From the NCBI RefSeq assembly GCF_041521385.1, contig NZ_CP168006.1, forward strand, positions 2,958,132 through 3,022,131: a stretch of DNA of 64,000 nucleotides, read 5' to 3'. The notes under the pieces are model-generated. The model was not told the origin of the DNA. It saw nothing but the letters and a program-made list of their open reading frames with translations, and ran no database searches. The DNA comes from Alcaligenes faecalis. Lineage in GTDB: Bacteria > Pseudomonadota > Gammaproteobacteria > Burkholderiales > Burkholderiaceae_B. The translations under genes and the position numbers were made by a program. This document shows, in pieces, positions 53,120 to 61,560 of the stretch. The first letter of the stretch is position 1. Each line of letters opens with the position of its first letter.

Positions 53120-54433
53120 TTACACCCAGATCAAACCAACTGAGATGACGATACCCGAGACAATCAATTGAATCAGGCAAAAGCCCATGATGTCTTTGGC
53201 TTTCAGACCGGCAATGGCCAGTACGGGCAAGGCCCAGAATGGCTGCAGCATATTGGTCCAGGCGTCACCCCAGGCAACGGCCATGGCCGTGCGCGCGATA
53301 TCGGCATCCAGCGCCTGGGTAGCGGCAATGACAACCGGGCTTTGAACGGCCCATTGTCCGCCGCCCGAAGGTACAAAAATATTGACCAGACCGGCGCTCA
53401 AGAAGGTCCAGAAAGGCAGGGTAGTGGCAGTGGCAAAGGACACCAGCCACTCGGACAGGCTGGTCGCCAGACCGGAGTCGATCATGATGGCCATGATGCC
53501 CGCGTAAAAAGGGAACTGGATCACAATTCCGGCCCCGCCGCGAATGGCCTCGTTCAGACTTTTCAGCAGACGGCGGGGGGTTCCGTGCAGCAAGATGGCC
53601 AGAATCAGGAAGGTGAAGTTGATCACGTTCAGGTTCAGGCTCGCACCACGCAGCGCGTAGTAGTCAAACAGGTAGGCCAGGCCTGCCACACCAATCACAA
53701 TGGAAATCAGGCGGCTGTTTTCCAGACGGTCCGCAGGACGATCTGTGGATTGGTTGACGTCGTCCGGTGCCTCTTCCAAGAGCTTGGGGTCGACATAGAT
53801 GCTTTCCTTGTCGCTGGGTAGCATCAAGCGGTTGACCAGCGGCACCAGGATAAACAGGGCGATCACAATGGCCAGGTTAAAGAAGGCGAAGATGGTGTCT
53901 GAGGTGCTGATGATGCCGATTTTGCCCTCGGAAAAGTGTCCCGAGGTAGCGATAGTCAAGGGCACTGACCCGGCCAGGCCACCGTGCCAGACCAGAAAGC
54001 CCGAGTAGGCACTGGCAACCAGCAAGCGGTAGTCTACACGGACCTGGCGGGCCAGCTCTTTGGCGAACAGGGCACCGACCACCAGCCCGAAACCCCAGTT
54101 GATCCAGCTAGCGGCGAGCGAGACCAAGGTGACCAGGATAATGGCCGAACCCGCCGAACGGGCCAAGGAGGCCAGAGCACGCAACCAGCTTTTTACCAAA
54201 GGGGTGCTGGCCAGCATGTGACCGGTCAGCAAGACCAGCAGCATTTGCATGGCGAAGGTCAGCAGGCCCCAAAAGCCATTCCCCCAAAACTGGATGACCT
54301 CCATGGGAGAGCGTTGCTCAAATGCCATGGCGGCAATACCGGCAATCAGTGTGAGCAGGATGACGAAAATATACGGATCGGGTAGATAGCGTTCAACCAG
54401 GCGGACCGAGCCGCGCGTCATGGCTTTAAACAT
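53120..54433 (-). CDS. atoE: AtoE-type short-chain fatty acid transporter
   Basis: A 437-aa membrane protein of the TIGR00366/AtoE family with about eleven helices. Family blocks include FWGNGFWGLLTFAMQMLLVL, SWINWGFGLVVGALFAKELA and FVPSGGGQWAVQSPVVIAA. AtoE imports short-chain acids such as acetoacetate or butyrate. The ATG at 54433, 9 nt after AGGAG, was taken; an upstream frame of 49 codons looks unrelated. No ato catabolic gene is beside it. Confidence 0.85.
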   Translation of the reverse strand: MFKAMTRGSVRLVERYLPDPYIFVILLTLIAGIAAMAFEQRSPMEVIQFWGNGFWGLLTFAMQMLLVLLTGHMLASTPLVKSWLRALASLARSAGSAIILVTLVSLAASWINWGFGLVVGALFAKELARQVRVDYRLLVASAYSGFLVWHGGLAGSVPLTIATSGHFSEGKIGIISTSDTIFAFFNLAIVIALFILVPLVNRLMLPSDKESIYVDPKLLEEAPDDVNQSTDRPADRLENSRLISIVIGVAGLAYLFDYYALRGASLNLNVINFTFLILAILLHGTPRRLLKSLNEAIRGGAGIVIQFPFYAGIMAIMIDSGLATSLSEWLVSFATATTLPFWTFLSAGLVNIFVPSGGGQWAVQSPVVIAATQALDADIARTAMAVAWGDAWTNMLQPFWALPVLAIAGLKAKDIMGFCLIQLIVSGIVISVGLIWV

Positions 54434-54623
54434 ACATTGTGCTCCTGTGGATTTGCGCCAGTAATTGCGCGGGTCCTGATGTTTTGGAATTGGAGTTAAT
54501 GCCCGTTTATATGGGCGTTCTTCTGGCAGCATTTTGATAAAAGTGCTCAGTGCAGCCGTATTGTTGGCGAGAAGTTGCAAATTGTGAAGACGGGAAAACC
54601 TGAACCTTAACGTTTTTGCTTAC

Positions 54624-54652
54624 TTGTTATCTTTCGCTATGTGCTTTACTAT
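54624..54652 (+). promoter_or_regulatory. Strong sigma-70 promoter for the TonB operon leader
   Basis: TTGTTA (54624-54629), a 17-bp spacer and TACTAT (54647-54652) make a good sigma-70 promoter pointing right. Transcription would start near 54658. Confidence 0.7.
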
Positions 54653-54657
54653 ATAAC

Positions 54658-54733
54658 GGTGTTTTCGAAAGAACCATCACTCATCGCTCGATGATGGGTT
54701 CTATTTATGGGCCCTTGGGGGCCCATTTTTTTT
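54658..54733 (+). ncRNA. Structured leader or small RNA with its own terminator, ahead of the TonB receptor gene
   Basis: About 76 nt from the predicted start to the end of a terminator. The first stem-loop at 54670-54702 pairs AGAACC with GGTTCT and, past an uneven internal loop (ATCAC against TG), TCATC with GATGA around GCTC. The second (54707-54726) is ATGGGCCC-TTGG-GGGCCCAT, a perfect 8-bp stem followed by seven T, i.e. an intrinsic terminator. A third small hairpin ACACCAC-CCT-GTGGTGT follows at 54734-54750, then 41 bp to the TonB ORF. No other promoter is obvious between terminator and ORF. It could be an attenuator, a riboswitch-like element or a separate sRNA. I do not recognise it as a known riboswitch class. 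Confidence 0.55.
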
Positions 54734-54791
54734 ACACCACCCTGTGGTGTGAGTTCATAAATCAATTAGAAAGATCGAATAGGGAAGTGGA

Positions 54792-56837
54792 ATGAGACAT
54801 CCGTCCAACCGCGCTACCGCAGCGCGTCAGCAGTTTGTCTGTTTTGTACCGCGCGCCTTGGTCTTGAGCGTGATGGGGGCTGTGGCACTGAACCAAGCCC
54901 ATGCTCAGGACAACAAGGACCGTGTGTTTCAACTGGGCAAAGTGGTTGTTCAATCCAGCTTGGATCGAGAGGCGCCGCTGGGCGAGAGTGCCGTCAGCCA
55001 GAAGGAAATGCAGGCTTTTGATTTGCGCGATGTGGGTTCCGCCGTTAGTGTGCAACCCGGCGTGACCGTTTCGGCGGGCGGTGCCCGTAATGAGCAAATG
55101 GTCTATGTGCGCGGCTTCGATTCGCGTCAGGTGCCCTTGTTCCTGGATGGTATTCCACAGTACGTGCCGTACGACGGCTATGTGGACTTTACTCGTTTTA
55201 CCACCCTGGATCTGAGTGAAATTCGCGTGGCCAAGGGTGCAGCCTCCTTACTGTATGGCCCCAATATTATGGGTGGTGCCATCAACCTGGTGACCCGCAA
55301 GCCGGTCAAAGCATTTGAGGGTGAGTTCCGCGCTGGTTACGCCACGGGCGATCAACGCTACAGCGCCTTGAACGTGGGTACCAATCAGGGTTCCTGGTAC
55401 CTGCAGGCTGGCTTGTCCTGGTCGGGCGAACGTACCTTCCCCTTGGGCCGTGGCTTTGAAGATCAAAAAGCACGTCCTACCGATACGGGCGGCATGCGCA
55501 GCAATGCCTCGCAAATGGACAAGAAAGCGTCCTTCAAATTGGGTATCACTCCCAATGCGACGGATGAGTACGTCATTGCTTACGTGAACCAGAAAGGTCA
55601 GAAAGACAATCCGGTCTACACCGGCGTGAACGATGCCAAGTTGGGTAAACGCTACTGGCGTTGGCCCTACTGGGATAAAGAAAGCCTGTATTTCCTGAGT
55701 TCCACCCAGCTTGGCGAGAACAACACCATCAAGACGCGCGTGTACGAAGATAAGTACAAAAATGGTCTGGATATGTATAGCGATGCTCAGTACGCCACCC
55801 TGACGGGCCCGACCAGCGAGTACACGGACCGTACCCGTGGTGCTGCCCTGGAGTGGGTCAACACCAGCCTGGACAATCACGAGCTGCACTTTGCCTTGCA
55901 CTACAAGGAAGATCAGCACCGTGACCCCAAGTCATCGGGCACCGAGCACTACAAGGACGTGACCACGTCTCTGGCGTTTGAAGACCGCATCGCCTTGGGT
56001 GAGCTGTGGCAGTTGCGTGTGGGTGCCAGCCACGAGCGTCGCAAGGCCAAAGAAGCGCACAACTTTGAAACCGGCGATACCGATGCCACCAACGGCTTGC
56101 TGGAGCTGGGTTACGACTGGAGCGAGGCCATGCAGGTCTACGGCAGTGTGGCCTACAAGACTCGCTTTCCTACGATTAAGGATCGCTACTCCAGTCGCAT
56201 GGGCTATGCCCAACCCAACCCGGATCTGAAACCGGAGCACGCCATTCACTATGAACTGGGCTTGCGTGGTCAACCTTGGCAGGGGGCGCAACTGGAATCG
56301 GCTCTGTTCCTGAGCCAGGTGCGCGATATGATTCAAAGCACTGTTATCCAGGCACCGGGTTGCAGCAAATACCGCCCAGTAGGCTTTTGTGACCAGGCCA
56401 CCAACGTGGGCAAGGCCCGTCAAATGGGTCTGGAGTTGTCCTTGCAGCAGGAGTTTTCTCCTCACTGGTCCGCGGGCTTGGCCTATACGTATCTGAATCG
56501 GCGCAATCAGTCTGATCCAGACGTCAAACTGGTGGATACGCCCAATCACCGTCTGTTCGCTCACCTGAGTTGGAAGCCTAATGCTCAGTGGGAAGTGATG
56601 GGTTCAGTGGAAACCGAAAGTGGCCGTTACTACTCCTACGCGAACAGCAAGGGTGATCAGATTTACGAAAAAACGCCGGGCTTTGCCTTGTTGGGCTTGA
56701 AGGGTATCTGGCGTCCCAACTCGGACATCACCCTGGAAGCCGGTGTGCGTAACCTGGGGGACAAGTTGTACCAATATAAAGAAGGCTACCCCATGCCCGG
56801 ACGTGTCTGGTTTGTGGGTGGAAGCTATCGTTTCTAA
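54792..56837 (+). CDS. TonB-dependent outer membrane receptor
   Basis: A 681-aa receptor with a signal peptide (ALVLSVMGAVALNQAHA). The plug domain carries LDLSEIRVAKGAASLLYGPNIMGGAINLVT; a 22-strand barrel follows and ends in F (GGSYRF), as outer membrane proteins do. The TonB box region lies around FQLGKVVVQSS. Receptors of this kind take up siderophores, haem, cobalamin or metal chelates. Together with the three genes that follow it forms a full import route to the cytoplasm. The ligand is not evident; no biosynthesis gene or Fur box that I can recognise is near. Confidence 0.88.
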   Translation: MRHPSNRATAARQQFVCFVPRALVLSVMGAVALNQAHAQDNKDRVFQLGKVVVQSSLDREAPLGESAVSQKEMQAFDLRDVGSAVSVQPGVTVSAGGARNEQMVYVRGFDSRQVPLFLDGIPQYVPYDGYVDFTRFTTLDLSEIRVAKGAASLLYGPNIMGGAINLVTRKPVKAFEGEFRAGYATGDQRYSALNVGTNQGSWYLQAGLSWSGERTFPLGRGFEDQKARPTDTGGMRSNASQMDKKASFKLGITPNATDEYVIAYVNQKGQKDNPVYTGVNDAKLGKRYWRWPYWDKESLYFLSSTQLGENNTIKTRVYEDKYKNGLDMYSDAQYATLTGPTSEYTDRTRGAALEWVNTSLDNHELHFALHYKEDQHRDPKSSGTEHYKDVTTSLAFEDRIALGELWQLRVGASHERRKAKEAHNFETGDTDATNGLLELGYDWSEAMQVYGSVAYKTRFPTIKDRYSSRMGYAQPNPDLKPEHAIHYELGLRGQPWQGAQLESALFLSQVRDMIQSTVIQAPGCSKYRPVGFCDQATNVGKARQMGLELSLQQEFSPHWSAGLAYTYLNRRNQSDPDVKLVDTPNHRLFAHLSWKPNAQWEVMGSVETESGRYYSYANSKGDQIYEKTPGFALLGLKGIWRPNSDITLEAGVRNLGDKLYQYKEGYPMPGRVWFVGGSYRF

Positions 56838-56863
56838 CGCTGCAGTTAAAGGGGATGGGTGGG

Positions 56864-57943
56864 ATGAAGCGTCGTGACATAGTACGTGCCTTGGCGGCAT
56901 TGCCGGTTTTGGCGCCTCATGCCCGTTTGTTGGCCCGGTCTGAACAGGCCGGGACCCGCGCCCCGATCAATCTGCCTATCAGCGTGGCGGGCCAATTGCC
57001 CGATCCGGCCTACGTAGGCCGAGTGGTGGCCGCCGGTCCGCCCGCTTCGGTACTGGTGTATTGCCTGGCCCCTCATACGCTTTTAGGGTGGCCTTTTCAA
57101 TTGGCTCCTGCTGCGCTCGACATGATGGATGCCGCTGGTTTTTCCTTGCCGTATCTGGGCCGTCTGGCCGGTCGAGGCAGTACCTTGTCCTTGGAAAGTT
57201 TGCTGACCTTGAGGCCCGATATGGTGGTGGATATAGGCGATGTGAATCCCTATTACCAGTCTGCCGCCAAGTCTGTGCAGGAGCAGACGGGCGTGCCTTA
57301 TGTTTTGCTGGATGGTCGTTTGGATGATAGCCCGGCGCAATTGCGGCAGGCCGGGCAGATTCTGGGGCAGGCCGGGCGCGGCCAGCAGTTGGCCTTGCGC
57401 GCCCAAGCCATTTTAGACAGCGCACATCAAGCCGCCAGCCCCCGAGCCAAGGGGTTGAAAGCCTATCTGGCACGCGGTAACGATGGCCTGGAAACCGGCA
57501 TGGGCCAGTCCATTCATACCGAGGTGCTGCGGCTTTGCGGCCTGACGGTGATGGGTGACGAGAAAACTGATAATCGTCTGGGTCGTATTTCCTACGAACA
57601 ATTATTGGCCTGGGACCCGGACATTCTGTTTGCTCAAGACGATGCTTTCTTTGAATTGGCGCGTACCCAAGCTCCCTGGAATCAGCTCAAGGCGGTGCGA
57701 GAAGGGCGTTTGTACCGTGTGCCTGCTTTACCTTTTGGCTGGCTGGATGGCCCGCCGGGAATCAATCGCTTAGCTGGTGTGATCTGGTTGAATGCCTTGT
57801 TGGAAGGCAGTGTTGCCGTGCCGCGCATGTATTCAGAGTTGCAGGCGTTCTACTCGGCTTTTTACGGCATGTCTTTGGACAGCGAGCAGATCAAGCGACT
57901 GGTGCAAGGGCTGGACCCTTTGGGTTCAACGCAAAATTCATGA
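56864..57943 (+). CDS. FecB/BtuF-type substrate-binding protein with Tat-like signal
   Basis: A 359-aa class III binding protein. The segments LLGWPFQLAPAALDMMDAAG and GRGSTLSLESLLTLRPDMVV are those of a metal-chelate ABC branch often annotated as iron or cobalamin binding. The N-terminus MKRRDIVRALAALPVLAPHA has twin arginines and a weakly hydrophobic stretch, like a Tat signal. I chose ATG 56864 over 56855, since AAAGGGG then lies at the right distance. It should deliver the ligand to the permease encoded with a 4-nt overlap. Confidence 0.85.
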   Translation: MKRRDIVRALAALPVLAPHARLLARSEQAGTRAPINLPISVAGQLPDPAYVGRVVAAGPPASVLVYCLAPHTLLGWPFQLAPAALDMMDAAGFSLPYLGRLAGRGSTLSLESLLTLRPDMVVDIGDVNPYYQSAAKSVQEQTGVPYVLLDGRLDDSPAQLRQAGQILGQAGRGQQLALRAQAILDSAHQAASPRAKGLKAYLARGNDGLETGMGQSIHTEVLRLCGLTVMGDEKTDNRLGRISYEQLLAWDPDILFAQDDAFFELARTQAPWNQLKAVREGRLYRVPALPFGWLDGPPGINRLAGVIWLNALLEGSVAVPRMYSELQAFYSAFYGMSLDSEQIKRLVQGLDPLGSTQNS

Positions 57944-58956
57944 AGCTGGGTTTGACCTACGGGCTGTTGCTGCTTTTTCTGGGACTGATTCTGGCCGTCC
58001 TGGTGGTGTTTGCGCTGGGGCAGGGGGCTTACCCTTTGTCGGGGCCGGATGTGCTGCGAGCTTTAGCGGCTGGTTTTTCAAGTGACCCGGATACCTCGCA
58101 AAGTCAGGCGGTACGCGTCGTCTGGGATTTGCGTCTCCCACGTATTGCAGCGGCTTTGCTGGTGGGGGCGGCGCTCTCAACGGCAGGTGCGGCGTATCAA
58201 ACCATGCTCCGCAATCCCCTGGTGTCACCCGATATTCTGGGGGTGTCCTCGGGCGCAGGTCTGGGGGCGATTCTGGCCATCTACTTGAACTTCTCCTTGT
58301 TTGGCGTGCAGATGGCGGCCTTTGTGGGCGGTTTGCTGGCGGTGGGCATTGTCTTGAGTCTGGCACGCATGCTGCGTCATCATCCACCTGTCCTGATTTT
58401 GGTCCTGGCCGGGATGGCAGTTGGCACCTTGCTCGGCGCAGCCTTATCGCTTATCAAAATTCTGGCCGACCCATATTCCCAATTGCCCTCCATGACCTTT
58501 TGGCTGCTGGGCGGCTTAAGCGCGGTGCGCTCCTACGAAGTCTGGCCCGCTGCGTTGATGGTATCGGCCTGCATTATCCCGGTTTGGCTTTTGCGTTGGC
58601 GTATCAATGTCCTGGCTCTGCAGGATGATGAGGCCCGTTCCTTGGGCATGCCCGTCTCTGCCTTGCGTTGTTTGCTGATTGTTTGCGCCACCTTGATGAC
58701 GGCGGTATGTGTGGCCTTGGCGGGCATCATAGGCTGGGTCGGTTTGTTGATTCCGCACGCGGCTCGTTTATTGGTCGGCCCGGATTTCTCCCGTCTATTG
58801 CCCGTCTGCTTGTTAGTGGGTGCCGCTTTTCTTTTGTTGACCGATACCTTGGCACGCAGCATAGGCACGCTGGAATTGCCTTTGGGGGTGTTGACCGCTT
58901 TGGTGGGGGCTCCCGGCTTCTTGCTGTTGCTGGCTCGTGGTGCGAGGCAGCGATGA
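57940..58956 (+). CDS. FecCD-family ABC permease
   Basis: A 338-aa membrane protein of the BtuC/FecCD type with ten predicted helices; RLPRIAAALLVGAALSTAGAAYQ and NPLVSPDILGVSSGAGLGA are the family signature, and GWVGLLIPHAARLLVG marks the site that contacts the ATPase. It overlaps the binding protein gene and the ATPase gene by 4 nt each, so all three are translated together. It presumably works as a homodimer. Confidence 0.92.
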   Translation: MKLGLTYGLLLLFLGLILAVLVVFALGQGAYPLSGPDVLRALAAGFSSDPDTSQSQAVRVVWDLRLPRIAAALLVGAALSTAGAAYQTMLRNPLVSPDILGVSSGAGLGAILAIYLNFSLFGVQMAAFVGGLLAVGIVLSLARMLRHHPPVLILVLAGMAVGTLLGAALSLIKILADPYSQLPSMTFWLLGGLSAVRSYEVWPAALMVSACIIPVWLLRWRINVLALQDDEARSLGMPVSALRCLLIVCATLMTAVCVALAGIIGWVGLLIPHAARLLVGPDFSRLLPVCLLVGAAFLLLTDTLARSIGTLELPLGVLTALVGAPGFLLLLARGARQR

Positions 58957-59720
58957 GCGAACAAGGCTTGGAAGCAATTGATCTGGCCGTGGGTTATGGG
59001 CGCAAGCAAGTCGCCAGCAATGTGAATTTGCGTGTGCAGACGGGGCAGGTCGTCTGTTTGCTGGGCCCTAATGGCAGCGGTAAGTCCACCTTGCTGCGCA
59101 CCTTGCTGGGCCTGCAGCCACCGTTAAGCGGGCAAGTGAAGGTGCAGGGCAAACCCCTGGCGCAATGGCGTGCGCGTGCCCTGGCCAGACAACTGGCCTA
59201 TGTACCGCAAGCGCAAGAGTCTGCCTTTGCCTTCACGGTAGAGCAATGGGTCTTGCTGGGTTGTGCCAGCGAACTGGCTTGGTATACCCAACCACGGGCC
59301 ACCGATCGGCAATGGGTAGGTATGTGCCTGGAGCGTTTGGGGATAGGGCATCTGGCTCAAAAGCGTATTGATCAGATCAGCGGTGGGGAGCGTCAGTTGT
59401 GCGTGATTGCGCGCGCCTTGGTGCAGCGTTCGCAGTTTTTGGTCATGGACGAACCCGCCTCCAGTCTGGACTTTGCGAATCAATTACGGGTGCTGGATCA
59501 AGTCTCGCACTTGCGGCAGCAGGGGTTGGGTGTGCTCTTGTGTACGCATCAACCTGAGCATGCGGCCCGCGTGGCGGACTGGGTGATCTTGTACCGGGAT
59601 GGGGGCATATTGGCGCAGGGCCAGCCCTGTGACATGCTCAGTCAGGCCAATTTGCGCCAACTGTACCAACTGCCAGCGCATGCCTTTGAATTACCGGATT
59701 GGTATGCCCGAGGGGCTTGA
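58953..59720 (+). CDS. FecE-family ABC ATPase
   Basis: The 255-aa ATPase has Walker A GPNGSGKST near residue 37, the signature motif ISGGERQL, and Walker B FLVMDEPAS. This is the FecE/BtuD type used for siderophore, haem or cobalamin import. It is the last gene of the TonB-receptor operon, 15 bp before the convergent picR stop codon. Confidence 0.93.
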   Translation: MSEQGLEAIDLAVGYGRKQVASNVNLRVQTGQVVCLLGPNGSGKSTLLRTLLGLQPPLSGQVKVQGKPLAQWRARALARQLAYVPQAQESAFAFTVEQWVLLGCASELAWYTQPRATDRQWVGMCLERLGIGHLAQKRIDQISGGERQLCVIARALVQRSQFLVMDEPASSLDFANQLRVLDQVSHLRQQGLGVLLCTHQPEHAARVADWVILYRDGGILAQGQPCDMLSQANLRQLYQLPAHAFELPDWYARGA

Positions 59721-59735
59721 AGCCCCCCGAACCTC

Positions 59736-60296
59736 TCACATATTTTTCAGGGCAGCACGACCGTATTGGTTGTTGTGCTCCACCACGCGGGTCAGCATGG
59801 ACATAAAAGTTTGTCGCTGCTTGGCAGTGAGTGGGTCCAGTAACCGTTCCTGGGCACGGTTCATGCCAATACTGATGTCTTTCATCGCCGCCAATCCTGC
59901 TTCGGTGATGTAGGTCTGGCGAGAGCGGCGGTCTTCGGGATTGATGCGACGCCCCAATAACCCTTTTTCTTCCAGCCTGCGGATGACATCGGCCGAGGTG
60001 GTGCGATCCAGCCCCAGTTCGTAGCCGATGGTGGTTTGATCCAGCCAGGGTGACCCCATCAATACAGATAGGACACCGTGCTGGACAGGGGTGAGATCAC
60101 TTTTACACTCCTCGTAAAACATGGCGTAGTGAATCTGGTTAAGACGGCGAACCAGAAAACCGGGCCGGGACCACAGTTTGCGTCGATACAGCTCGGCATT
60201 TTCTTCTTCCACTGGACCCAGGATATCGGCCTCGTCGGCTTCCAGTCGTTCTTCTTGCTTTAGCTCGGCGTGATTGTTCATGGATAAGTCAGTCAT
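59736..60296 (-). CDS. picR: MarR-family regulator PicR
   Basis: The 186-aa protein has the MarR winged helix: LTPVQHGVLSVLMGSPWLDQ, TIGYELGLDRTTSADVIRRL and GLLGRRINPEDRRSRQTYI. It is divergent to the pyridine-degradation genes and occupies the place of picR in A. faecalis, whose product represses the pic operon until the inducer appears. The ATG at 60296 was chosen; 60281 is another in-frame ATG. A 32-bp imperfect palindrome in the intergenic region is a likely site for it. Confidence 0.85.
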   Translation of the reverse strand: MTDLSMNNHAELKQEERLEADEADILGPVEEENAELYRRKLWSRPGFLVRRLNQIHYAMFYEECKSDLTPVQHGVLSVLMGSPWLDQTTIGYELGLDRTTSADVIRRLEEKGLLGRRINPEDRRSRQTYITEAGLAAMKDISIGMNRAQERLLDPLTAKQRQTFMSMLTRVVEHNNQYGRAALKNM

Positions 60297-60491
60297 CGAT
60301 TGAGTAGCCTTCTGCCCTTTGCTTGAGAAGCAACAAACAGAAAGCGGGACGACCTGCAAAGGGTACGGCAGCAAGGTCGGCGTCTACAAGGAAAGCAGGG
60401 CTGCGCTAGTGTGAACAGAAGCCCCGATCTCTGATTTGTAGTCTTGTCTACAGGCGCTGTCCACGCTCCAAAGTATATGTGATTTCCCGAC

Positions 60492-60520
60492 TTGCTGAAA
60501 ACAATAATAATCAGCATACT
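60492..60520 (+). promoter_or_regulatory. Probable picC promoter
   Basis: TTGCTG, 17 bp, CATACT make a fair sigma-70 promoter with the -10 box inside the putative PicR operator, which suits repression by a bound MarR protein. Confidence 0.5.
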
Positions 60521-60532
60521 GATAGATATTGT
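60501..60532. promoter_or_regulatory. Putative PicR operator
   Basis: An imperfect 32-bp palindrome whose halves, ACAATAATAATCAGCA and ACAATATCTATCAGTA, match at 12 of 16 positions. Its centre is TCAG-CATA-CTGA, which fits the TCAG-N4-CTNN motif that I recall being reported for PicR. It overlaps the -10 box of the probable picC promoter. Confidence 0.65.
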
Positions 60533-60586
60533 TGGGGGGTCGAACAGTTGACCTTATGTAAATCAATAATTTAGGGAAAATTTACG

Positions 60587-61558
60587 GTGAAACGCATTAA
60601 AAAAATAGCACTGGAGGAGCACTTCAATGCCGTTGGCTTTGAGGATTATTCCAAGGCCTTTGTCAAACATATTGACAGTGCCAACGCGCGTGAACTGATG
60701 GCTCGTTTGCATGACTTCGACGCGCAGCGTCTGGAAGTAATGGACCGTGCCGGTATCGAGTACGTCGTGCTGTCGCAGACCGGCCCTGGTGTGCAGGTGG
60801 AAAAGGATGTGTCCATCGCTATCGAGCGTGCGCGTCAGAACAATGATTTCCTGGCACAGCAAATTGCTCGCCATCCTGATCGTCTGGGCGGCTTTGCTAC
60901 CTTGCCCATGCAAGATCCGGCTGCGGCTGCTCAGGAATTGACGCGTGCTGTGCAGGATCTAGGCTTGAAAGGCGCTTTGGTCAACGGCCATACGCATGGC
61001 GTGTACTACGATGGCCGCGAGTACGATGCCTTCTGGGCAACCGTGCAGAAGCTGGACGTACCTTTTTATTTGCATCCTTTTGACGCCTACGAAATGCCAC
61101 ACGCTTACACGGGCCACCCGGAGCTGATGGGAGCGACCTGGGGGTGGGGCGTAGAAACCGGCACCCACGCGCTGCGCATGTTGTTCGGTGGTGTGTTTGA
61201 CCGTTGCCCTGACGTGAAGCTGGTGTTGGGTCACATGGGTGAAGGCCTGCCATTCCAGCGTTGGCGTTACGACAGCCGTTTTGCAGTCTACCCACACGGC
61301 GTCACCTTGAAGCGCAAGCCATCTGAGTACATAGGCAGCAACATCTTGATCACTACTTCTGGTGTCTGCTCCGCCCCGACCCTGATGGGCGCGATTGGGG
61401 AAATGGGTGCTGAAGCCGTGTTGTTCTCGGTGGACTATCCCTATGAATCCACGGAACTGGCTGCTGATTTTATCGAGGCAGCGCCGATGGATGACAAGAC
61501 ACGCGAGCTGGTGTGCTATGGCAACGCTGCCCGTCTGTTCAAGTTGGATCGGAGCTAA
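60587..61558 (+). CDS. picC: Amidohydrolase-family non-oxidative decarboxylase (3,6-dihydroxypicolinate decarboxylase)
   Basis: The 323-aa protein belongs to the amidohydrolase-2 family that includes gamma-resorcylate decarboxylase: the metal-binding EEHF is close to the N-terminus, NGHTHGVYYDG and HPFDAYE lie mid-protein, and FGGVFDRCPDVKLVLGHMGE is the typical C-terminal metal and active-site block. In A. faecalis PicC removes CO2 from 3,6-dihydroxypicolinate to give 2,5-dihydroxypyridine. The start is GTG with AGGGA 10 nt upstream. It heads the operon C-E-D-F with 2 bp to picE. Confidence 0.88.
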   Translation: MKRIKKIALEEHFNAVGFEDYSKAFVKHIDSANARELMARLHDFDAQRLEVMDRAGIEYVVLSQTGPGVQVEKDVSIAIERARQNNDFLAQQIARHPDRLGGFATLPMQDPAAAAQELTRAVQDLGLKGALVNGHTHGVYYDGREYDAFWATVQKLDVPFYLHPFDAYEMPHAYTGHPELMGATWGWGVETGTHALRMLFGGVFDRCPDVKLVLGHMGEGLPFQRWRYDSRFAVYPHGVTLKRKPSEYIGSNILITTSGVCSAPTLMGAIGEMGAEAVLFSVDYPYESTELAADFIEAAPMDDKTRELVCYGNAARLFKLDRS

Positions 61559-61560
61559 GC

